Positions 26,901 through 38,260 of a DNA stretch of 64,000 bases are shown here, piece by piece. This DNA is from Filobasidium wieringae (lineage: Eukaryota > Basidiomycota > Tremellomycetes > Filobasidiales > Filobasidiaceae). Numbering within the stretch: position 1 is the stretch's first letter; the number at the start of each line of letters is the position of its first letter. Position numbers and translations under genes: made by a program. The notes below the pieces were generated by a model that was not told the origin of the DNA, did no database searches, and saw nothing but the letters and a program-made list of their open reading frames with translations. Where the stretch lies: positions 62,001 through 126,000 of the forward strand of contig BCIV01000015.1 in the NCBI GenBank assembly GCA_001600055.1. The letters run 5' to 3'.

Positions 26901-27286
26901 GCGTCATTCTGGCTATGGAATATCCGTATGCAGCGAAAGGGCTTGCGCTCACCTTTGACCGTAAAGTTTGGGCTGCCATCATCCTCGCCTCTTGAGGTAC
27001 CTCTGTAGAAGTAAGAAGCCCGTGGCATGTTTGCCATGCTTCTTCCTGCAGGTCGAGAGATTCATGTTTAAGTCGAGACAACGAGAAGGGAGATTACGAT
27101 TCAAGAATATGAAGTATATGGCATGAATTCCCTATTCAGAGAGCGAAATCATACAGACGTACTTACCGTATGCTGAAATTCTGATAACCACTCGTTTGCT
27201 TTTCGTTTATCCTCTTTATCTGGGTTATGAAACAATGCATTTACGGCTAAAAGTGCCATTTGCGTGGGGTCTTGCGTAGCAGCCAT
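23907..27286 (-). CDS. MTR10: nuclear import receptor, Mtr10/transportin-3 (importin-beta family)
   Basis: Minus-strand gene, ATG at 27284-27286 (MAATQDPTQMALLAVNALFH), stop at 23907. The N-terminal importin-beta domain reads DKRKANEWLSEFQ and, in later exons, ARMMAAQTLRSK and TQLCLALADLAFQMPEWKD, which match the TNPO3/Mtr10 pattern. The rest is helical HEAT-type sequence to the C-terminus (LGQLHSFVTTAGLKLTLEEK, FSGDQLAEQL). Receptors of this group import SR and SR-like RNA-binding proteins (Npl3 in yeast) and release them on Ran-GTP binding. Several short introns interrupt the 5' half, while one exon (about 25,089-26,360) carries over 400 codons. It converges on PUF6 with about 240 bp between stops. 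Confidence 0.9.
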
Positions 27287-27856
27287 GTTGTAGGATCTGA
27301 GCTAATTGAGCTTCTCTTATGGAGGATTTCTTATTCGATCCGATTTAATAGATATGATGTAATCCCTTCGCTAACCCTATCCCGTGCAGCTAGGCTTCGT
27401 GTCGAAGTAGGTATGTTTGACTATTGTGGTGGGCTAGCTTTTATGTCGTATTGCTCCGCAAGTCCAGCCAAAACAGAGATTCTAACGCGAAGCGGTGCTT
27501 GAGGTTGATACTGCAGAATGTTTCTTGACAGTACGAATGTGATGGTCAGATAGAATGACCCTGATAGAATTTACAGATGAGGGTATGAGCCCTTATTGTA
27601 ATCATGGCTTCACAACATTACGTCTCGATATACCAGTCAAGCTAAGCGGAAGGCGCCGCACCAATTAGAAGCGCGAGCGGGTGTTTCAGGTCTCGACCTC
27701 TTGACGACCTTGCAAAATGAACTCAGGCTTGGGGCTTTCTGGACAATACCATAACATAAAACCATTATTGCCTTTGTACACATCTCAGCTAATATAGCAA
27801 CAAACTTCGAAATAAACAAGCCTAAGGCTATACACGATTCTTCATGCCCAAGGAGC
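27287..27856. other. intergenic, Mtr10 upstream / transporter 3' end
   Basis: About 570 bp holding the Mtr10 promoter side and the 3' UTR of the transporter. No gene or repeat recognised. Confidence 0.6.
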
Positions 27857-30146
27857 TCAGTTCTTGTGACCGAGCGTCCTGACGTCCTCCTGGTGCTCGA
27901 TATCGGTGTTGTACTTCTCCATATCGACTTCAGAGGAAGCGTCCCCGAGCTTGTTGTGGTGTCCAGCAGGACCAGTCTCGAAAGCCTCCTGGATAGCCCT
28001 CATTCGGTCGTCCTTGGTGACGGATCCGAAGACAATGTCCATCTGCTCGAGAGAGAGCTGTGTCAAGGGATATCAGGGTCAGTGATCGCATCAGGAACGC
28101 CTCAGTAAGATATTGTGCATACCTTAATAGTCTCGGGGATCCAAAGAGAGAAACAAAGGTTGACCATGTTCATAGCACCGAAGAAGAAGAAGATACCTCC
28201 CTTGTTAAGCTTGATGACCATGAGAGGCTAAAAGATCGCGGAGCTATAATCAGATCTCGAGCGAGTCTCTGTTGTCACGCTTTCACTCACAGTAGCCCTG
28301 GTAATGGCAAAGTTGTTCAACCATTGAGAAGCGTTGGCACACGCGATACCGTAAGAACGACTCCTGGTGTCGAACAGCTCAGAGATGTAGACCCAAACGA
28401 GACCTCCCCAACTGAAACAGTAAGGAATGACGAAGAGGTAGATGAGGACGGCCATTCCGATAGAAGCTCCAGAGACCGGACCAGCTTCGTCTGCAGCACG
28501 CTTGACAGGGGGGTGGGTGTTGAAAACGGCACCGATCAAGAAGAGGAACGTTCCCATTCCCAAAGCACTACGATAAGGCAGATGATGTCAGCGATACTCA
28601 ACTTTATCGCTCCTTGCACAGACGTACCCGAATACAAAGTACTTTTTCCTTCCAGCCCTCTCGACTCCGAAGACCATGAACAAGATAGTAGCGACGATCT
28701 TGACGAGACCGTAGACACCAGAGGCGAGAAGACTTCCGGTAGTTCCGGTGATACCGATCGAAGAGAAAATGTCCGGTGCGTAGTAGTTGATGCTATAGGA
28801 GTAACGCGGTGATTCAGTGTCTGACTTCGCGATGGAACCGGCCAAACAACTCACGAGTTCTGACCGGACCACTGTTGACAGATGAACATGGTAATAGCGA
28901 TAAAGAATCTGATTGGCTTTCCCTTGACAGTGAGCTCCTTGTACCAAGATACTCCGGCAGTAGCTTCCTTCTCAGCATCAACGGCGGCGACAATTTCAGC
29001 GTATTCTCCTTGAACTCGGTAGTCATCTTCGGGCCTTAGTCGAACCCAAGCGAGATTTTTGAGTCCTTCTGCGTTACGGCCCCTGGAGGCCAACCAACGA
29101 GGGGATTCCTTGATGAAGGGTAAAATGAAGAACATGATCCCGACTGGGACCAGTTGCATAGCTACGGGAATTCTCCAAGAGTTGGTCTGGGAAGGCATGA
29201 AAGAACAGGCGTAGTTGATCCAGTAAGACAGGGCTGGAGAGGGTTTGTGGCGAATCAGTATCTGCTTCTATGGGACGAACGAATGATCAAAGAGACTAAC
29301 CGACACCGATGACGACACAGACTTGGAAAAGACCGGTAAGGTTACCACGAATGGCAGCGGGAGCCAACTCGGCGACATAGGTAGGACAGACAGTGGATTC
29401 GATACCGACTCCGACACCGGCAAAGAAACGTCCAGCGTATTGCCACTGGAGTTTCATACCAGCGGTTTGCATGATACCTCCCATAGCGAAGATGGTACAT
29501 CCGATCAAGAGGGATCTCTTTCGTCCAATAGCGTTACTGAGAGGGGCGGCTCCTAGGGCTCCGAAGAAAGACTGAAGGGAAAATGAGTTATTAGGACGCT
29601 AGACTTGTCAAGCGAAGAAGACTTTCGACACTTACTCCTCCCTGAAGAATGGAAACGATGTTGGCCTTGAGATCAGCGAGCTCGGTACTACCCTTGGGGT
29701 AGGTGATTTTCATGTCGTGCAAGAACGCGGGCTGTGCAACCACTCCTCCTCCAAGTCCAGTGTCCTACAAGTGTGGAGTAAGGAAATCAGTTTCATCATC
29801 CTCGGTTTGATGTCGCGCGTAGCACTCACGTATCCGAACAGGACGATACTGTGAACGAGGTAGCGCAAGGTAGGCCGAACGGGATCAGCTAATTGTTTCA
29901 CTTGTTCATCACCAGCGAACGTGCCAAGACTAACCCCATATAAGCTGCCAAAGCGAGCAGATAAGCACGGTAGTTCTGCTTGTAACCTCCAGCGTTATCT
30001 CTGCCTCCCTTTACGTTGATGTGCTCTTCGCCGTTGTCATTGGCATCGTGGTGGTTAGCCACTCGGGCAGTCAACGAATCCTGGTACTCCTTGACCTCCC
30101 AGGCGTCCTTCTCCGCCTGATTTCGCGCGAAACCGAGTCGCACCAT
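27857..30146 (-). CDS. MFS sugar porter, quinate/hexose-transporter-like
   Basis: Multi-exon minus-strand gene, ATG at 30144-30146, stop at 27857. A hydrophilic N-tail of about 55 residues (NHHDANDNGEEHINVKGG) leads into the first helix. Sugar-porter signatures appear in order: VLFGYDTGLGGGVVA, GAAPLSNAIGRKRSLL, YAGRFFAGVGVGIE, FIKESPRWLASRGR, FICQQWSGQNSINYYAPDIF, GVERAGRKK, ELFDTRSRSYGIA, and SLWIPETIK with SLEQMDIVFG. That is twelve membrane segments with both halves of the motif set present. The long cytosolic C-tail ends TLGHKN. The 'SYWINY' and 'PYCFSWGGLVWVYISE' blocks resemble the quinate permease branch (QutD/qa-y) more than glucose carriers, but substrate cannot be told from sequence alone. 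It acts in the plasma membrane by proton symport or facilitated uptake. Confidence 0.9.
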
Positions 30147-32007
30147 CTTGTTGTCTTCTGTTGGTTAAGTCTTGCGGTGTGGTTGGGGAAAGAAAGTGCG
30201 CGTTGTAGGCCGTTGAGTGTCGGTTGGTGGCGAGCCTTTGATATCTGGGAATACGAAACCAGTGCTCGATCAACTATCCCACACTTGGGCTGTCGAACTT
30301 ATATATACATCAGATCAGCACCATTATTGTTAGCTATCTACCCCACGGTGTCCCGGATCTGGCCGGGCCGTCTGCGATGTAACAACACGGGGGGGAAAGT
30401 CCCTGCCAAGAGATTGGTAACGCGTGAATAGGAGGACCAAGCGTCAGCTGTAGCACCTTTCCAAAGCGAGTCTCTTGTCAAATGCCGTAGCGATCAGCCA
30501 AAGGAATGAAAGAAGCTCCTCTCCTCTCTGTTTCCCACCGGTTGCACTGGTCCGGTCCTCCGGTTCGATCGTGCAGCGAGTCGATCTGGAGACCGTGATT
30601 GATCTCGACCGAAGTCAGCTGCCACAAAAGGCTTGGCATTGGAGACAATTGCCTCCTTGGCAACCTTTCGTTCTATTGTTGGGAAGCACAAGTCATGATG
30701 TGCAGCATCGATGATTGTTGCGACGGAACATGCACAGAAGCTCAGAAGCGAATAAAACAGCTGCAACATGTAAGATGAGACGCGGAGACGTACGGGACAT
30801 GTGCTTTGAACAGCGCAAATCACGCAGAGCATCCCGCTTCGAAGTGTAAGTCGCCCATCTTTCGAAACATGCTTCGATCCAGATAAGCTTCATCGCTCGA
30901 ATCAATTCACCTCTCACTCGTCTCCCCTGCTTACCGGATTCGTGCGGGCCGGTAACATGCACGACGAAAAAGGACAGCATTCCGGTCATTTGCCAAGCAT
31001 AAAAAGGTTGGTCGGTCAAATACGTCGACCGACCTCCACTTTTGCATCCTGAAGCGCGCCTGCGCACCCTATACTCATAGAGTACGCGCGCGTCAAGGGG
31101 CGCCATAGAGGTGCGAAATTCGAAACTGCATCGATTTCATGTCAAGCGATCCAGGGAGAGACGACGAGGCGTCCAGGAGACTTGTCCGAGAGCACGCTAT
31201 GAATCCTGATCCGTGGCGATATCGTTAAAGATGTAGATCGGCAGTGATGGTCCCGCTATTCGGCCCTGCGAGATCCTGTCCTGTGATATAGGGGGAGAAA
31301 AGACGCTTGATTGCTGCTGGGGGCGACCAGCAGAGAAACAGTCTAGACATGAGGGTACTGAACCGAATCTCAAATTGATAACGTATTCCGGATCAGCTAT
31401 ACTGATTGGACGATTTTGGGATACAGGCGTCTTTTGGATATCTTCTGTTAGAGGCGTCCATACTTCGCATCAATCGGGAACAATACACCTGGATTTCACA
31501 CTCAATCCTAATTGGGTGCCATACCTCCTATATCGCGCACATTCAGACTACCTCGGATCTTTCCGTATGCATACATCACGGCCGAACATCGGCAAGAGGA
31601 GCTTGAGTCTAGTTCAATAAATGGCCATCTGAGCATTCTCTGGAATCGAAGCTACAATGGTTCTCTTGAGATACTTTCGCGCGTGAGGGAGGTTTCTTAG
31701 GGCAGCAGTCGAAGAATCCCATTCGGGACTTCCTCGCTGCTATCTCGTACAATCACAGACAGTCGTTGGTCGAGGAAGATAAAGGACATGAGTACAATTC
31801 TTATCGAATCGAGAAGTTTGATGCCTTTAGAGGAGACAAATTGCGTCATACTATCCACAGATCGCGATAACGCTCAAGTGGGTTGAAGAGATCTAGAAGA
31901 GCCCAGTAGTCTATCTTCATTCCTGTCCGTAGATAGGTCAGCCCCTCACATAACGCCATCGTCACCGTGAATGGAGGGACCACTCGCTCGCTTTCTTGCC
32001 TGGGTCC
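30147..32007. promoter_or_regulatory. 1.86-kb intergenic region, divergent upstream regions
   Basis: This is a long gap for this window. It contains the promoter side of the MFS transporter and of the Cys-motif gene at 32008. I see one clean inverted repeat (31010-31034) and no convincing coding exon. Minus-strand frames such as 30693-31106 lack any family resemblance. Confidence 0.5.
31010..31034. repeat. 8-bp inverted repeat with 9-nt spacer
   Basis: GGTCGGTC (31010-31017) and its exact reverse complement GACCGACC (31027-31034) flank a 9-nt spacer. Placed in a long intergenic region between divergent genes, it could be a dimeric zinc-cluster factor site or a weak hairpin. The role is not established. 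Confidence 0.6.
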
Positions 32008-33309
32008 ATGGCATTCCTTGAAACGACAGACCTTCCTTTGTATGTTGATCCTAACAACCCCTTCCATACCATACTGCAATCACCAGGGGAATATATATGC
32101 CATGCTGCACTGATGATCCATGACCGCTCATTCTTCCACCCCAATTACGGGCTCACTTTCCGTATTTCATACCCTTACTCAGACTGTGCACACGTCGGCC
32201 ATGTCAGTCCCGCTGATTATTGCCGAAAAACGCTTGTGATATGAAGACGTTACTGATAGATGGATTGGTTTATAGGGCTGTTTTCGATACCGAAGAACTC
32301 GGAAGAAGGCTTGCTTCTATTGGCTCGGATTCAGATGCATCAACCACCTCAGGACAATCGTAAGCACGTACGGAGGCATTAAGTTACCTACCGTTGATTG
32401 CTCCAGCTACAGTAGATCGAGATATTCCGACTCAATCCACTCTGATATCAGTATCGAGGCGGGTGATGAGCCCATCGATGTCCTTCATGTCAAGGTAATT
32501 GATGGCCGATGCATTCTCTGCGGAGATCACACATGGCAATCAGGTACTCTCTGTTATACTTATAGAGGGCCCGATGGATGGGTACAGTGCCCAAGTAACT
32601 CGTTCTGTGAGATTCACCATCAGTATCTTGCCGACGAACTGGGGGCAAAGCAAAACAAAGCCCATACCCTTTTTATTGCGGATCCGATCGGCCAGATCTG
32701 TGCTAATGAGGACGTGATGAACGATTGCGTCAGGACTAGAGGGTTTTATGGTAAGAATGACGATGTGGAGAATCGCTCTAATTCTGATCCTCGATCATGT
32801 CTTCAGCATCAGCGGATAATTCAGCTTCTGAGGGAGAAGAGTAAGCTGTTGTCAGAATTTCACGACAAGTTCCCTCTCATCAGTTACATTACAGCACGGA
32901 CGAAGAATCGGACCAGTCCTTCTCGATTGGTAATGGTAGTGAGAATAAGAGCAGTATCCGGGACGTCAGCATTTACGCCTATAAAGAAGACGGTAAATGT
33001 ATGTTTTGCGAAGAAATTGCCTCGCCACGTTCTGCCGTACGAGATATCTGTTACGCTTACAAGCGACGAGAGGGTACCGGCTGGATGCTTTGCTCAAGCC
33101 AATCATTTTGTGGGGTCCACTATCAACAATTCGAGGGAATGTTGAACGGTAAGACGGACACACCGCACGATAACGTACTGAAAGGAACGGGTGGTCATAT
33201 CTTTGCAAATCCCGCTGAGATGGAGTCTTGGGTCGAAACCAACGGGTGTTCCGGAACCGATCACCTGGAAGATCATCCAGTGAGCTTGGAGGAGAAGAGT
33301 GGGTCCTGA
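32008..33309 (+). CDS. unrecognised protein with two Cys-rich C-x2-C...GW...C...C-x2-H repeats
   Basis: Probable start ATG 32008 (MAFLETTDLPLYVDPNNPF), stop TGA 33307-33309. Readable exons include AVFDTEELGRRLASIGSDSDAS and YSRSRYSDSIHSDISIEAGD. Two homologous segments follow. The first, at about 32500-32730, has DGRCILCGDH, a CYTYRGPDGW block, then QCPSNSFCEIHHQYL. The second, at about 32990-33250, has DGKCMFCEEI, ICYAYKRREGTGW, then LCSSQSFCGVHYQQF. The shared spacing C-x2-C / CY.Y / GW / C-x5-C-x2-H suggests a zinc-binding module. Between them is a Ser/Asp/Glu-rich linker whose exact introns I could not settle, because the two repeats lie in different frames. I recognise no family. Two genes at 54-57 kb share the motif. 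Confidence 0.6.
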
Positions 33310-33687
33310 TTCATTGACATGCCAAGCTCTGGATACTGACGCGATACTAATCGTTCGCAAACTCAGATGAGGCATAGGCTCTATAGTCAGTACCGCAGAA
33401 ACCTTCAATTCTATTGAGCTACACTGTCGACATCCAAATCTAATTACGATGATTCCACGCTCGCGGTGATTGTGTTTTTCTGAAAACAGGTTTCCGGTTA
33501 GTAGAGTTGAAAGGAGGGATATGTATCTCTGACCTGAAGAGATTGTAGGTTGAAAAAATGCATCGGTATGCTAGAAAGGCGAAGGGCAGAAGCCGAAACG
33601 GTCAAAACGATTGATGTAAAATCCCGCTCTGTCTATCTTGATACGCAAATTGTTTTGTCTGGTATCGGAGTAGGTACACATGCGCAT
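33310..33687. other. intergenic between convergent genes
   Basis: 377 bp between the stop of the Cys-motif gene and the stop of the Bmt5-like gene. No feature recognised. Confidence 0.6.
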
Positions 33688-35170
33688 TTATCTCCTATCT
33701 TTCCCGCGTCCCGCCCCACCCCTCCCTCTACCCGCGCCCCCTCTTCCCCTTCCAGCTCCAGCTCCACCTCTTCCTCTCCCTCCAACCTCCGCCCGTCCAA
33801 ACCTCTTCAATCCAAACTCCCAAGTCCTCAATCCTCCGCCCCTCGTGATGACCTCCCCATGTTCCTCCTTCCCACCTCGGGTCTTGACATGCGCGTAACC
33901 CGGATAAAGTTCCGGAGAGAAAGCGAACGATCGGATAACATCGTACCTCGGTTGAATCGTGTCCGTTTTGAATTTGTTTAGAGCTAGGAAGGAAGGATGG
34001 TTTTGGATCGTTTTGGGGGGACGGACGGCGAGCGCTCTGATATCCCATAAAGTATATGGGGCTGAATCTTTGAGAGTAATTAAGATCGATCCTTGAGTAC
34101 GAGGGGTCCGGAATGCACGGGGGTCATCGTCTTCAGGAGCGATGATCGGTTCGGATTTCGAATTAAGTTTCTCAACGTGAGAGTGTTTTGCAAGGTAAGA
34201 ATTGATGTCTATACCTAACCCTAGATCTTCTTCTTCTTCCTCTTCTTCTTGTACGATGTCATTTTCAAGTGCCTGGTCCGTAAGAGGTTTCATCGGCTCG
34301 TCTTCATCATCGTCATCATCCTCATCTACCGCTTCATCCGCCTCTTCCAGATCACCATCACCCGCATCTGCATCTCGATCCTCATCCCCGTCCTCCCCCT
34401 TCTTCCCGCTCCTCGAAACGTTTCCAAACGTATTCAGCCGAGGTTTCCCAGCGGTCAACAATGGGCCTGCCGATCGGAAAAAGGAGAGGATCAGGTGTTG
34501 ATTCGTTAGGATGTTTCGATCTTGGTCTTTGATCCCAGCGCCTATTGGTATTCGATAAGAAGTTCAGGATCAGGGTTCTGATTGTTGAAGAGAGAAGACG
34601 AATGAAGGGAAGAGACGAGCAAGACTCACCAGCATGAGGGAAATTGAATACGATTCGACTCCAACTTCTAGACTTGCCAACGGCTTTACACCTCTCCAAT
34701 CCACCCGCGTCTACTTTCCATTCCACCCTTCCTCCCAGTTCTATGATCTTCTCCACCACCGCTTGAGCATTTGGGTATTTCGAGTAACAATCTTGTTGTG
34801 AGTCGTAGGACGTTGCCAAGACGAGGTGAGATGGATGAGAATGGGGTGCGGAGAGGAGGGAGAGGGTGAATGTGAAATCTCCTTCTCCTACAAGAAGGAT
34901 CGTATCCGTCTTATCAAACGGATAAGTCAACTGCCTAGGTTTTTGTGCTGGTTTCTTCAAGCTCTCGGTGATGGGACCACTAAGAGCTTCATTCCGAACG
35001 ATAGACTTCTCTAGTTGAGATTGTTTTCGACTCTTCTGCTTGTTCCCACCACCATTCATGGACTTTTCTTTGCGCTCGATGGCTTCCTGGACTTTGAGCT
35101 GAGCAGCTTTCCGGGCAGCTCGATCTTGTTGCTGGATCAGCGCTGCTTTCAGGGAACCTCCTTTCGCCAT
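33688..35170 (-). CDS. 25S rRNA (uridine-N3)-methyltransferase, Bmt5-like (DUF2431)
   Basis: Two main exons, ATG at 35168-35170 (MAKGGSLKAALIQQQDRAAR). After a Lys/Gln-rich N-terminus the DUF2431 Rossmann fold begins with DTILLVGEGDFTFTLSLL, the 'GEGDFSFS' SAM-binding signature, then HLVLATSYDSQQDCYSKYP and IVFNFPHAG. After the intron near 34,560-34,630 come DQDRNILTNQHLILSFFRSA and PLLTAGKP. A long acidic stretch (DDDDDEDEPM, EEEEEEEDLGLG) interrupts the domain before ILITLKDSAPYTLWDIRALA. Bmt5 methylates U2634 of yeast 25S rRNA in the nucleolus. The C-terminus is a Gly/Arg repeat (GGRGRGGAGAGRGRGG...), an RGG-type RNA-binding tail. Confidence 0.88.
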
Positions 35171-35473
35171 GACGGGTAGATGTAGGCTGTCTGTGGGTGA
35201 GTATGTGGTTGCAAAATCGCTCCGGATGAGATCAACTAGATCTGTGCAGCTGCTGATAACCGTTCTTGAAATCTCTCGCGGAAGCAAATTCGAGATCAAG
35301 ATCGACGACCTCCACCTCTCAGAAACTCGAGCTCGTACAATCATCTTGACCTAAATCGTTCACAACCGTACATGACTCAGCGTTCAGTCTGGCAGCATCG
35401 GTTCGCATCCAAGCAAAGACAACAAAGTCTCGATCCCTAATCCTGGTCTACTCTCCGAACGAAGACGAACGCG
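35171..35473. promoter_or_regulatory. bidirectional intergenic region, Bmt5-like / HUS1
   Basis: A 303-bp gap between divergent ATG codons that must hold both promoters. No specific site recognised. Confidence 0.6.
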
Positions 35474-37084
35474 ATGCGATTCCGAACTAAAATTACCAAT
35501 GCGGGTCTTATGGGAAGTAAGTCCGTACCCATCTTCATTCTGTCTCTGTGAGGCGAAACATCCTGACTGAAAATCTCTTGCGCGTCCGAATCATCTTCAG
35601 AGATCGTCAAATCATTATCAAGCTCAGCGAAATCATGCGTCATCAAACTGACACCGGAGACGGTATGCTTTATCGTCTCTGGTAAAGAAAGTGGGCCAGA
35701 AGGGGTCCAGATCTGGTCGTACGTCCTGATCACCTCTCTCATGTGTGTTCAAGCCTTACGATTTCTGATTACTGTGATGGCGTTAAATAGATCTATCAAA
35801 ATAGTCTGTTTACCATCATATCTCCTGTTCCTCCATCCTCCTTAACTCAACCGTCTTGAATCCCGTCCCAGCGCACCCTATTCGATGAATACCGTATAGA
35901 ATCCCGAACATCCAACGAAATACACCTAGAGCTCCTCCTTGAGCCCCTTTCCAAAGCCCTACGGTCGGCAGAGATGGCCGGATCAGAAGCCGAGGTCGGA
36001 ATCAAGCTTAGTAAGAAGGATGGAAAGGCTTGTTTGTGCTGGGATATCGTTACTCAGGTCAGTACATCTTCGTCTAACACGGAAGGAACAGAGAGGTGAG
36101 ACTGATGATAGAGTTGTACTGCGCATCGATCTAGGGAGCCATGGAAAGTCTTATCTCTATCACACATGATGTTGCATGCACCGTATTAGCTCCTAATCGA
36201 GTGGCGGATCTTAAAGAACCTCTTTGTCCGGTGCCCGATGTAAGTGTCTTGTCTGCCTCTTTCTTCCGTTGTCTCCGTTGCTTCTAATAGGGTATGACTG
36301 ACAGTCTTGGTTTTGATTTGTTTGATTTTTCCGGCGATCATGTATATGCGTGATACGAACGGACGGAACATTTAGATTCACGTCAATTTCCCAAGTCTCC
36401 TCCAGCTCAAGGGATTGGCAGGAAGACTAGGACATTTAGGTAATGCAGTGAATATCGCTGCAAACAAGGTTCGTCCCTGTTCTTCCTCCTCAGATCGAAG
36501 TGGATCAAGAAGCTCACTTTTGGATGCTATGTTGTTTCACGATGGGTACTGCAGAAAGGAGAAATGTACTTTACAGTGGAAGATCAAGGATTAGAAGTCG
36601 TCACTAAATGGACGAAGTTGGCTATGCCTAAATTCCGTACGTCGGTCCTGCCTCTTCTGTCTCTTCCCCTTTTCTCGTGGACTAAGAGATCCTTCGCTGC
36701 ATCGATTTTAAACGCCTGTAGGAAACCCACAAATTCCACCGGAAGAAGAAGATCCTGAAAAGTTTTACGACGTCACGATAGGCGTGAAGAGCTTGCAGAA
36801 GTTTTTGGCTACTAATATGACTAACACCACTACCATCGCTTGTAAGCTCAGCCTCTTTTTGTTTGCCTAATGAACAGAGGCGTAGAGCTGATCGGATGAG
36901 AGGGAATAGGTATTTGTGACAGTTATTGCTTGATTGCTTATGTGTATATTGGTCAGTACTCATCTTTCCTGCACAAGACGAACGGGAGGAAGGAGCTCAC
37001 TATACCCCTATATCATCTTTTACAGGAGAACCGAATGAAGCTGCGGGGGTTTTGACGATATTCATACCGAGATTGGACGTCTAG
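35474..37084 (+). CDS. HUS1: checkpoint clamp subunit Hus1
   Basis: A multi-exon gene starting MRFRTKITNAGLMG (ATG 35474). The second exon reads KIVKSLSSSAKSCVIKLTPE then TVCFIVSGKESGPEGVQIW. Later exons give RTLFDEYRIESRTSNEIHLE then LLLEPLSKALRSAEMAG, KDGKACLCWDIVTQ, SLISITHDVACTVLAPNRVA, FPSLLQLKGLAGRLGHLGNA, YFTVEDQGLEVVTKWTKLA, DVTIGVKSLQKFLATNM, and finally GVLTIFIPRLDV. This follows the whole Hus1 layout of two PCNA-like folds. Hus1 forms the Rad9-Rad1-Hus1 ring loaded at damaged DNA to activate ATR/Mec1 signalling in the nucleus. The exact splice join after VQIW is uncertain: the consensus donor there gives a frame mismatch, while a non-consensus GTCCTG donor would keep frame. Confidence 0.88.
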
Positions 37085-38260
37085 AGGGGCCTAGGGGTGC
37101 AAACTAAGCATGGGCGGTCAGGCACGCGGTATCAGGCGACTGACCTGGCTGGAACTGCCCCACGGCTTTAGAGGAGGACATACGCGAGTATGGACGGACA
37201 ATCTCAACATGAGAGGATTGGATCGATAATCGCACGCATGCCAAGGAGAATACATCCAACGGTTCCAACTCGCGCACCGCCATGGCAAACCTCATAGGCA
37301 GCAGGTTCGTATACTGCTCCTACAACACGAAACGACACATCGTCTCTCTCGCTGTGTTTCGAGCTGAGCAACGAAGCTGAGCCTGTAGCACCTTATCTTA
37401 AGCCAGACGAGGAGCTCGGAATGATGTTGTATCAGTGTATTTGTCGTCGTCATAGCATTAAAGAGCGCTCGAGATTCCACAATGACATTCACCATGTCTG
37501 AAAGAACGGTCTGAGTGTTCACAGGTGCTTCCCTTCCAGTGACTTGGAAGTCGCGGCATTCAAATTCCGTATCTCGAGCCGCCTTGCCCTGTCTTTGGCC
37601 CAGCAATCTAGCTCACTTCCACCTCAATTGCCGGTAGAAGCTGCAAAGACGTCCTGAGTCTCGGTAATCCTGTTATGCTGGCGTACAGGAATCGCGCTTG
37701 CCTACGGAGCAGGTGGCAAATACGTTCCAATTCGCCCAAGAGCACAAAACGTCAAGGTGAACATGTCAGTCCGATCAAATTCAGTCTCATGTAACCCAGA
37801 TGGGACTGGGGAGGGGCTGGTGACGATCAAAGTAAAGTCCAGTAGGATCCAGCACCCCTCCAACATCTGTTCTGTTATGTTCAATGAACAGTTGCAATCG
37901 ATATGGAGCAGGACCTTGTATAGGAAAGTTCATATAGGGCTGATGTACGGGTGAGCTAAACCAAAATAGCCTGTTTTTGAGAAAAGACTCGCCCGTCTGA
38001 CCATGTCTCTGATTTCCCTAATTTCTGGCATACTTGTAGATTGTATTGATGTGCTTGTTGTATAGGTTGTAGGTTGTAGTTAATAGACTGAGGGAGTTGG
38101 GGATTCATATCCCTCCCGCAAAAACACTCTCTCTCATGGTTGCTTTGTCAGTCTCTGTAGCTGACTGATCGATCCGAGCGAAAACAACCAAAAGGGGGTA
38201 TCTCATCAAGCGCACAAACGATGCTACAACTCATTCCCATTCGTACAACCCTGAACACTC
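37085..38260. other. 1.18-kb intergenic region between convergent genes
   Basis: Between the HUS1 stop and the stop of the spartin-like gene. Only short open frames without recognisable composition. No RNA gene, repeat or mobile element seen. Confidence 0.5.

Noticed and set aside
30693..31106. 137-codon minus-strand frame in the long intergenic gap
   Set aside because: Composition is like random translated DNA (many Arg, Cys, Trp) and there is no family resemblance.
34202..34501. Ser-rich plus-strand frame (poly-Ser)
   Set aside because: Antisense of the Asp/Glu-rich acidic stretch of the Bmt5-like protein.
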